This document shows positions 6,301-12,559 of a stretch of 14,703 nucleotides of DNA, one piece after another. The position numbers and the translations under genes are program-made. The notes beneath the pieces are model-generated. The model did no database searches. It saw only the letters and a program-made list of their open reading frames with translations, and had not been told where the DNA came from. Source of the stretch: Anaeroglomus sp964550565. Lineage in GTDB: Bacteria; Planctomycetota; Phycisphaerae; Sedimentisphaerales; Anaerohalosphaeraceae. Position 1 is the first letter of the stretch, and every line of letters begins with the position of its first letter. The stretch spans positions 1 through 14,703 of the forward strand of contig CAZKAI010000099.1 in NCBI GenBank assembly GCA_964550565.1, in the 5' to 3' direction.

Positions 6301-9062
6301 GCGACAGCACATGGACGGATGGCACCCCTCCGGATACCACCAAAGCCGGCGGTGTGGGTTTTGAACGCAATACGTCGGAAACCACCAGCGGCGTCCCATA
6401 CATCAGCTATAATGTGGAAAGCAAGATGCACACCAAGAATGCATCGGTTTATATCCGGATTCCATTTACGGTTGATGCCCAGCAGCTTGCGGAATGGAAT
6501 TACATGACGCTCAAAATGCGATATGACGATGGATTCATTGTCTATCTCAACGGAACAGAGGTCTATCGGAAAAACTTCAGTACCTTCAGCACGCCATCGT
6601 GGAATTCCAGGGCATCCACAGGGCATGAAAATAGTGTTCAGGAAAGTTTTTCTTTGAACAATTATCTGAACGTCCTGCAAAGCGGAACCAATCTGCTGGC
6701 AATTCATGGATTGAACGAAAGCACCTCCAGTTCAGATTTTCTGATTTCGGCGGTTCTGGAAGCGGGAACGACCGTTAATTCGCAGGGCATCTCACCTAAA
6801 GCGATGAAATACATTTCGCCGATAAGCCTGAACAAGAGTGTCCGAATCAAGGCGCGGACGCTCAACGGCAGCACGTGGAGCGCCCTGCGCGAAGCGGCAA
6901 TCGGCGTCGGAGCAATCAACGATAACCTGCGTATCTCGGAATTGATGTATCATCCCGGCGGAGATCCCAACGAAGAGTTCATTGAGTTAGTGAATACGGG
7001 ATCCGCGGCGATTAATCTGAATCAGGCTGCCTTTACGAATGGGATTGATTTTACGTTCGGCGAAACGGTTTTGAATCCGAACCAGCGGCTGATCCTGGTG
7101 CGAAACCAGCCTGTTTTTGAAGCCCGTTACGGGACCAGTTTGCCGGTTGTCGGCCAGTATGCAGGTTCGCTGGACAATGCGGGAGAAAAACTCCGGCTTA
7201 GCGATATTGCCGGGCAGACGATTCAGGAAATTGAGTATAACAATAGCTGGTATGAGATTACCGACGGCGATGGATTTTCGCTGACGGCGGTGAATCCGGC
7301 GTATGACAAGACCGCTGTATCTGATACGAACCTGGAGGCCCGGTGGACTTTCAATGAAGCTTCGGGTGTAACGGTTTCGGATTCTGTGGGGCTTCATCCG
7401 GCAACGGTTTACAACATGGCCGATACGACACGCCGGCTTGGGCGTGAGAATAAAGCTCTTGCCTTTGATGGTGTCGATGATTATGCCGAAGCTGCGGGAT
7501 TTAAGGGTATCGCAGGTGGTGCGTCACGAACCTGCAGTGCGTGGATCCGGACTCTGCCTGGCGCAACGGATCAAATGATTATTTCATGGGGTACCGGCCA
7601 GGCGGGACAGAAGTGGATGTTCCGTGTGCAGGCGAGCGGCCAGCTATCGGTAGCTGTCTGGGACGGTTATATTCTGGGCAGCAGTCTGGTTAAAGATGGG
7701 AAATGGCACCATGTGGCCGCGGTGCTGGACAGCGACGGTACTCCGGATGTCAGCGAAATCCGGCTGTATGTGGATGGCGTCCTGGAAACCAACACGACGG
7801 CTAACAATCAGCAGGCGATTAATACATCCGACTCGCAGAATGTTTATCTGGCTGTACTATCAGAAACCAGCCTGGTGAGCTATTTTAAAGGTACATTGGA
7901 TGATGTGCGTGTGTACAGCCGGGCGCTGGATGCCCGGGAAATTGCAATGCTTGCCGGGGATATTTTCTGGAGTGATGAGGCCTTGTGGCGGCCGAGTGCG
8001 ATTCGCGGGGGGACGCCGGGACGGGACGAAACCGCTCAAGAACAGCTTCCTTTGCCCGGCGCGGTGATTATCAATGAACTGCTGTCGCATTCGCATGCGG
8101 CACAGCCGGACTGGATTGAACTGTATAATACAACCGGCCAGAGTATTAATATTGGCGGATGGTTTATTTCCGACAGCTTCAGTTCCGATGAGAACAGGAA
8201 GAAGTATCAAATCCCGGCGGGGGTGACGCTGACACCGGAGAATCCCTACTATCTGATCAGTGAAAACCAGTTCAATAATCTTTCGGATTTGGGCTGCCGG
8301 ATTCCGTTTGCCCTGAGCGAAGGCGGCGAGACGGTGTATCTGCAATCCGGCAGCGGGGAATCACTGACGGGTTACTTCACTAAACGGGAATTCGGTGCCG
8401 CGGAGTCCGGGGTTGCGTTTGGACAATTTGTCAAAACACTGGGCGGAACGGATTTTGTGGCCATGAGCCAGAATACGCCCAACGCCCCCAATGCCTATCC
8501 GAAGGTGGGGCCGATTATTATCACTGAGATTATGTATAATCCGGGCTCCAATGTCGGGGATCAGGATTGCGAATATATAGAGCTGATGAATATCAGTGAT
8601 GCGGCAGTTCGGACGGCCAGCCTGGTCAGTACGTATATCTCCCCGGAATCCTCATTTGAAGAATGGGTGCCCTGGGCGATTACCGACGGGATTGATTATA
8701 CATTCCCCAGTGATCTTGTGATTCAGCCGGGACAACGACTCTTGCTGGTCAATCAAATCGAGGCCTTTAATGCCCGTTATGTCGGAATTCCAACCGAGAC
8801 GGTGATTTTGGAATGGCAAAGCGGCCGGCTGGCTAATGAAGGCGAGGCGGTGCAGATTTCGATGCCGGGAGATAAGGAATTCGGCGAAGACCGATATTAT
8901 ATCCGCATGGATCGGGTCAGCTACAATAACAAAGGCAACTGGCCTGTGGAGGCTGACGGGACGGGCAAGAGCCTAACCCACATTCGTCCGACTCAGACCG
9001 GCAGCAATTATACGGATGATTCCACCGTCTGGACGGCCCAGACCCCAACGCCGGGCTGGTAA
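3352..9062 (+). CDS. Giant secreted CotH-kinase protein with LamG, lamin-tail and chitobiase-C-like domains (split by assembly gap)
   Basis: Start chosen at 3352: GGAGG (3340-3344) lies 7 nt upstream and a Sec signal peptide follows (positively charged MTRRCR, hydrophobic core, cleavage near SAFS|D). Order by nucleotide position: EF-hand/dockerin half 3448-3510; LamG 3538-3959 (contains 100 N); second EF-hand half 3984-4046; lamin-tail domain (LTD) 1, ~4061-4470; chitobiase/Fn3-like 4555-4815; CotH kinase ~4840-5990; a second chitobiase-like domain split around a jelly-roll insert (6057-6200, 6219-6770, 6787-6900); LTD2 6915-7313; LamG2 7332-7958; LTD3 ~8058-8480; LTD4 ~8511-9050. CotH signatures include LRVHGSAWM, RDEMMRRL and NWDWPHNNW (Asp codon 5649, Asn codons 5661 and 5664). 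VWDAEG (Asp codon 5721) probably holds the metal-binding Asp. CotH proteins are atypical protein kinases, so a secreted kinase role is inferred. The frame changes across the N run only because the gap length is arbitrary. No C-terminal anchor is seen. It ends in tandem TAA TAG. True length is probably about 1,970 residues. Confidence 0.88.
3538..3959 (+). repeat. LamG domain copy 1 (interrupted by gap), paralogous to 7332-7958
   Basis: ALSFDGIDDYVEAVGFKG and GGASRTCSAWI before the gap, and YFNGMIDDVQIYDQAL after it, match copy 2 closely. LamG folds are concanavalin-like sandwiches that often bind carbohydrates. The middle of the domain is missing from the assembly. Confidence 0.85.
3771..3870. 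other. Assembly gap (100 N) inside LamG copy 1
   Basis: Exactly 100 N, the usual placeholder for an unknown distance. Aligning the flanks to LamG copy 2 (base 3770 to 7564, base 3871 to 7873) predicts about 308 missing bases. That length would also restore one continuous frame. Confidence 0.97.
7332..7958 (+). repeat. LamG domain copy 2 (complete)
   Basis: A complete concanavalin/LamG-like module: ARWTFNEASG, the ALAFDGVDDYAEAAGFKG strand, the DGKWHHVAAVLD core, LYVDGVLE, then GTLDDVRVYSRALDAREI. It is inserted between LTD2 and LTD3. Protein similarity to copy 1 is high, but many synonymous sites differ, so the duplication is not recent. Confidence 0.87.
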
Positions 9063-9105
9063 TAGACGGTGCTGCTGCGGGGATTAATTGGCTGTCAGAC
9101 AGATA

Positions 9106-9657
9106 TCAAACGACGAGCATCGGATCGGCGACCTGTCTGCGGCGTTCTGCGCCGAATAAGGCCTCGACCACAGCCAAAGCGAAATCCATTGCAGTGCCGG
9201 GTCCCTGGCTGGTAATACACTGATGGTCTACGACGACACGTTTTGCTGCGGCGGATGCATCGGGCAGTTGCGTTTCCATGGACGGATAGCAGGTTGCTTT
9301 GCGGCCTTTCAAGAGCCCGTGGTGGGCCAGTACGACGGCCGGGGCGGCACAGATTGCCCCATAGAGTCTGCCGGCCTGGACCTGTTGTTTAAGCAATTCA
9401 ATCAGCGGAGCGCTGTCGCGGAGATGTTCAGCGCCGGGCATTCCGCCGGGCAGGATGATGGCGTCAAAGACCATCCCGGCACAATCCTGAATCATGGCAT
9501 CGGCGACTAATTTGGTCTTGCGCGAGGCTGTGACCTGCAGGGCGGCGGATACGGATGCAACCGTGACCTGAGCGCCGGCCCGGCGAAGCACATCAATAAT
9601 AGTGACTGATTCCAGTTCTTCAATTCCGTCTGCGATGGGTACCAGTACTTTTGCCAT
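9106..9657 (-). CDS. DJ-1/PfpI (YajL/ThiJ-like) family protein
   Basis: A 183-residue cytoplasmic protein of the DJ-1/PfpI superfamily (class I glutamine-amidotransferase-like fold). Members act as glyoxalases/deglycases, chaperones or redox sensors, and the exact activity here is unknown. Visible hallmarks are N-terminal VLVPIADGIEELE with Glu16 equivalent to DJ-1 Glu18, the LPGGMPGAEHLR loop, the nucleophile elbow AICAAPA with Cys103 equivalent to DJ-1 Cys106, and the late SQGPGTAMDFALAVVEAL motif. The DJ-1 His in THP is replaced here by Tyr (CYP), as in some YajL-like proteins. The start is fixed by a perfect AAGGAGG 7 nt before the ATG. Its start codon is 12 bp from the pseudouridine synthase stop, so it is the last gene of the three-gene minus-strand operon. 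It converges on the CotH gene with only 43 bp between, where I see no convincing terminator. Confidence 0.92.
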   Translation of the reverse strand: MAKVLVPIADGIEELESVTIIDVLRRAGAQVTVASVSAALQVTASRKTKLVADAMIQDCAGMVFDAIILPGGMPGAEHLRDSAPLIELLKQQVQAGRLYGAICAAPAVVLAHHGLLKGRKATCYPSMETQLPDASAAAKRVVVDHQCITSQGPGTAMDFALAVVEALFGAERRRQVADPMLVV

Positions 9658-9669
9658 AAATCGACCTCC

Positions 9670-10479
9670 TTAAACATTACCTGTTCGGGAATCCCGGTCG
9701 GAATCATGCACAGAGGACTTGTCATCAAGTTCGGTGGCTTTGTAAAGATAGCGAACCTCGGACATGGTCAGCGGACGGTAACCTCCCGGCGGCAGGCTTT
9801 TCATCTGAATATTTCCGATATGGGTTCTCTTGAGAGATTTAACCTTGAAGCCCACCTTGGCCAGCATCCGGCTGATTTGCCGGTTGAGGCTTTGGCTTAT
9901 GGTGACTTCGAGGATGGTTTCAAGGTTGTTTCGCTTAAGGACTTTAACGCTGGTTTTGGTTGTTTTGCCTTCAGACAGCCAGACCCCTTTTTTCAGTTTT
10001 TCAATGGGCTCGCCTTCCATTCGCCCCTTGATTGTGACCTGGTAGGTTTTGGGCAGTTCGTATTTGGGATGGGTCAGCCGGTTGGCCAGAATGGAATCGT
10101 TGGTCAGCAGAATGGCACCGATGGTGTCATTGTCAAGTCGTCCGACACAGAAGATGCGATCTTGACAATCGACATAGTCAATCGCCTTTCTTCTTCCCTG
10201 TGGGTCAAAGTTGGTACAGATGACATTTTTGGGTTTGTTCAGCAGGAAATAGACCTTTTGAGGCTTATTGAGTCTGCGTCCATTCACCCGAATATCATCG
10301 GTCTCCGGATTGGCAAAGGCAGGCAGGGCATCGATAACCCGTCCATTGACGGAGACCGCACCTTCGAGGATCATCTCTTCGCAGCGCCTGCGGGAGTCGA
10401 TGCCGGCTTCGGCGAGTATTTTTTGCAGCCGAATCATGCCTGGCGGCGGAGGCGTTTGCTTTTTCTGTGTTCGTTTCAT
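9670..10479 (-). CDS. RsuA/RluB/RluE/RluF-family rRNA pseudouridine synthase
   Basis: A 269-residue enzyme that isomerises a specific uridine in ribosomal RNA to pseudouridine. An N-terminal S4 RNA-binding domain occupies about residues 15-70 (MIRLQKILAEAGIDSRRRCE, then EGAVSVNGRVI). The catalytic domain begins with the FLLNKPKNVICT motif. GRLDNDTIGAILLTND holds the catalytic Asp116. The C-terminal motif SLNRQISRMLAKVG corresponds to the usual GKNRQVRRM. Motif II usually reads TxGLLLLTND; here it is TIGAILLTND, a mild variant with the catalytic GRLD intact. RluB is the likeliest orthologue by architecture, but RsuA, RluE and RluF cannot be excluded. The ribosome-binding site is weak (AAAGAAA). 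The start lies 4 nt after the DUF2905 stop, which suggests translational coupling. A charged tail of about 25 residues follows the conserved core. Confidence 0.92.
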   Translation of the reverse strand: MKRTQKKQTPPPPGMIRLQKILAEAGIDSRRRCEEMILEGAVSVNGRVIDALPAFANPETDDIRVNGRRLNKPQKVYFLLNKPKNVICTNFDPQGRRKAIDYVDCQDRIFCVGRLDNDTIGAILLTNDSILANRLTHPKYELPKTYQVTIKGRMEGEPIEKLKKGVWLSEGKTTKTSVKVLKRNNLETILEVTISQSLNRQISRMLAKVGFKVKSLKRTHIGNIQMKSLPPGGYRPLTMSEVRYLYKATELDDKSSVHDSDRDSRTGNV

Positions 10480-10483
10480 AAAA

Positions 10484-10711
10484 TCATTTCTTTAAATAGT
10501 TTACAATCCACATCAATAACGTCAGAGCGGCCGAGAGGATAAGGCAGCTTGTAATCGGGATAAAGGCTCGCCAGTTTTTGCCCATCAGGTCGATGTCGCC
10601 GGGCAGACGAAACAAACCCAATTTTGCCAGCAGTATCACCAGCAGACCTGAACCGCAAAGAAGCAGGCCAGAGATAATAAGCCATTTTCCGATTTGTACA
10701 GGGAAATCCAT
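10484..10711 (-). CDS. DUF2905-type small membrane protein
   Basis: A 75-residue protein with two predicted transmembrane helices (about residues 8-30 and 52-70). Between them is a short loop with FRLPGDIDLMGKNW, which matches the RLPGDI..GKN signature I recall for DUF2905. Its function is unknown in every lineage I know of. The stop codon is 4 nt before the pseudouridine synthase start, so it is the first gene of the operon. No clear Shine-Dalgarno precedes the ATG, so initiation is weak or the exact start is uncertain. Confidence 0.8.
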   Translation of the reverse strand: MDFPVQIGKWLIISGLLLCGSGLLVILLAKLGLFRLPGDIDLMGKNWRAFIPITSCLILSAALTLLMWIVNYLKK

Positions 10712-10796
10712 ATCGATAAATACTTAATAATGTTAAAGCTTGTATTTTCGGCAGACTAAAAAGCCAATGCTTCTGTCCAAGGCGTTTCATCGCCTG

Positions 10797-10824
10797 ATTA
10801 TATCCGGAGAGGATAAAACGGCAA
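10797..10824 (-). promoter_or_regulatory. Promoter of the DUF2905-pseudouridine synthase-DJ-1 operon
   Basis: On the minus strand, TTGCCG (10824-10819) is followed by a 16-bp spacer and a consensus TATAAT (10802-10797). Predicted start is about 10790, giving a leader of about 80 nt. Confidence 0.65.
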
Positions 10825-10923
10825 TCTTTTTTGATATTTTCGGCAAATCGAAACGATTTACATTTTTTCGGGTGAATTTTGACGTTTTTTATGTTGGCAT
10901 AAGGCTTTACGGGGTGTTTTTTC

Positions 10924-10952
10924 TTGACGAAAGGGGATTTGTTCTGGATACT
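10924..10952 (+). promoter_or_regulatory. Promoter of the coiled-coil membrane protein gene
   Basis: TTGACG (10924-10929), a 17-bp spacer, then GATACT (10947-10952; four of six -10 matches). Predicted start is about 10959, roughly 57 nt upstream of the ATG at 11016. Confidence 0.55.
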
Positions 10953-11015
10953 AACTGCTCTTGTGGCTGTTCTGTTGCATAACATGGAATTATCGATATT
11001 TCAAGGAGTTATCTT

Positions 11016-12455
11016 ATGGCTCAAGCCAGGACTCAGAGCAATGCGATGTTGTACGCTCTCATCACGTTTGTGGCCCTGTTTGTGGTCGGGGTGGTCTGTG
11101 CAGTGATTTTTTATGTCAAGAGTGAGGAATACCGTAACCAATTGGATTCCAGCAAGTCGGACCTGCAAAAGGTTGCCAATATACAGGAACAGAGGGACCT
11201 GGGCAAAATCGTAGGAAAAGTGGAAGAAGGAAAATCCTACCTTGGCACAATGAGCGAGCGGTTTGACAAGCTGTATTCGATTATTACCGGCGTGGCGCCT
11301 GCAGCAGATTTGTCCGCAGATGCCAAGCTCAATGAAATCACCCTTCAAATTAACAAGATGACCGAGACGCTGGGGCAGTCGGTCAGTCCGGCGGTCGGTC
11401 CCGAGGGGATAGCCCTGATTAAGCTGGCTTCGGATTTGAAGACCCGGGCCGATGATGCCCAGGCCAAGCTCAATGACCTGACGGCTCAATACCAGCAGCT
11501 TCAGGAACAATACAATACCGACAAGCAGGAAGCCGCTTTCAAGGAACAGCAGCTTGTTGCCCAGGTCCAAAGCTATCAGCAGAATGCCAACGATATCCAG
11601 ACCAAGTATGACGAACTGCAGAAGCTGATGACGCGTTCAGCCGATGAACAGATTCAGGCGGTGAATAAACGGCTGGAAGAAGAACAGAATAAGCTCAAGC
11701 AGAAGCAGATGGAGTTGACCGATACGGAGGCGAAGCTGGCCCAGACGAATAAGTCTTTGCGGGAAGCCTTGTCGCGGCTGGAGGCGATTCGTCCGCGGCC
11801 GGATAAAGAGGTGGCGGCCTATCAGCCGGATGCCGGAATTCTGCGGGTGGATTTGCAGAACAACATGGTATTTCTGGATGCCGGGTCGGATGACCATGTC
11901 TATCGCGGTTTGACGTTTGCGGTGTTTGATCGCAATGCCCCGATTCCGGAAAGCGGTGAGGGCAAGGCCGAGATCGAGGTCTTCCAGGTGGAGCCGAAGG
12001 TTTCTGTGGCGCGGATTGTTCGCGGCAATAAGAAGAACCCGATCGTCAAGGAAGACCTTGTGGCCAATCTGATCTGGGATTCCAGGAGCAGCAACAAGTT
12101 TGTGGTTCTTGGCGACTTTGATTTTGATGGTGACAGCAGAGTGGATGCCGACGGCAGCCAGCGGATACGCGAGATGATTGAGCGGTGGGGCGGCGTAGTG
12201 GAAGACGACGTGACGATTGAAACGGATTTTGTGATAGTCGGGCAGGCCCCCATGCCCTTGGCTCGTCCGGATCAGGCCGAAGCTGATCTTGATCCCGGTC
12301 TGATGGAAAAATATGAAGCGTCCCTGACCGCTAAAGATGCCTATAATATCATGCTTGAGCGCGCCAAAGAGTTATCCGCCCCGGTGTTCAACCAGAAGCG
12401 GTTCTTTTATCTGATTGGGTACGATGCCCTGCTCAATACCATGCTGGGGAAATAA
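11016..12455 (+). CDS. Membrane-anchored coiled-coil protein with BRCT-like C-terminal domain
   Basis: A 479-residue protein with no name I can assign. The start is supported by AAGGAG (11003-11008), 7 nt upstream. A single transmembrane helix (residues 11-33) lacks a clear cleavage site, so it probably acts as an anchor. Residues 34-70 and 140-255 are rich in Gln, Lys, Glu and Leu and read as long coiled coils. Residues 270-355 form a beta-rich region (GILRVDLQNNMVFLDAG, YRGLTFAVFDRN, SVARIV) resembling a domain I associate with planctomycete proteins that link a ligand- or wall-sensing fold to a coiled coil. Residues 359-412 (NKFVVLGDFDFDGDS, IREMIERWGGVV, ETDFVIVGQAP) have the strand-helix-GG-strand pattern of a BRCT domain. 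An acidic Asp-rich loop lies at 367-379. It is transcribed alone from a divergent promoter. A structural or envelope role is only a guess. Confidence 0.8.
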   Translation: MAQARTQSNAMLYALITFVALFVVGVVCAVIFYVKSEEYRNQLDSSKSDLQKVANIQEQRDLGKIVGKVEEGKSYLGTMSERFDKLYSIITGVAPAADLSADAKLNEITLQINKMTETLGQSVSPAVGPEGIALIKLASDLKTRADDAQAKLNDLTAQYQQLQEQYNTDKQEAAFKEQQLVAQVQSYQQNANDIQTKYDELQKLMTRSADEQIQAVNKRLEEEQNKLKQKQMELTDTEAKLAQTNKSLREALSRLEAIRPRPDKEVAAYQPDAGILRVDLQNNMVFLDAGSDDHVYRGLTFAVFDRNAPIPESGEGKAEIEVFQVEPKVSVARIVRGNKKNPIVKEDLVANLIWDSRSSNKFVVLGDFDFDGDSRVDADGSQRIREMIERWGGVVEDDVTIETDFVIVGQAPMPLARPDQAEADLDPGLMEKYEASLTAKDAYNIMLERAKELSAPVFNQKRFFYLIGYDALLNTMLGK

Positions 12456-12459
12456 GCGG

Positions 12460-12559
12460 NNNNNNNNNNNNNNNNNNNNNNNNNNNNNNNNNNNNNNNNN
12501 NNNNNNNNNNNNNNNNNNNNNNNNNNNNNNNNNNNNNNNNNNNNNNNNNNNNNNNNNNN
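12460..12559. other. Assembly gap (100 N)
   Basis: A 100-N scaffold placeholder begins 4 bp after the coiled-coil gene's TAA. It hides the promoter, start and signal peptide of the next gene, and possibly whole genes. Its true length is unknown. Confidence 0.97.

Larger units (their letters stand above)
10712..11015. other. Divergent intergenic region, AT-rich
   Basis: This 304-bp gap separates the minus-strand operon from the coiled-coil gene. It holds one outward-facing promoter on each side. A short stem AGGCG/CGCCT near 10780-10794 would form in the operon's 5' leader. A minus-strand reading frame crosses the region, but it is out of phase with the operon genes and has no family signature. 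I see no RNA gene in it. Confidence 0.6.

Noticed and set aside
9092..9102. Palindrome CTGTCAGACAG between the convergent genes
   Set aside because: The one-base centre cannot form a hairpin loop and no T tract follows, so it is not a terminator. It is probably chance.
9706..10542. 278-codon plus-strand reading frame
   Set aside because: It is antisense to the pseudouridine synthase, which has intact S4 and catalytic motifs. The antisense product shows no family signature and no ribosome-binding site.
10476..10985. 169-codon minus-strand frame crossing the divergent promoter region
   Set aside because: It overlaps the DUF2905 gene in another frame. DUF2905 has recognisable motifs and tight operon spacing, while this product is low-complexity with no motif.
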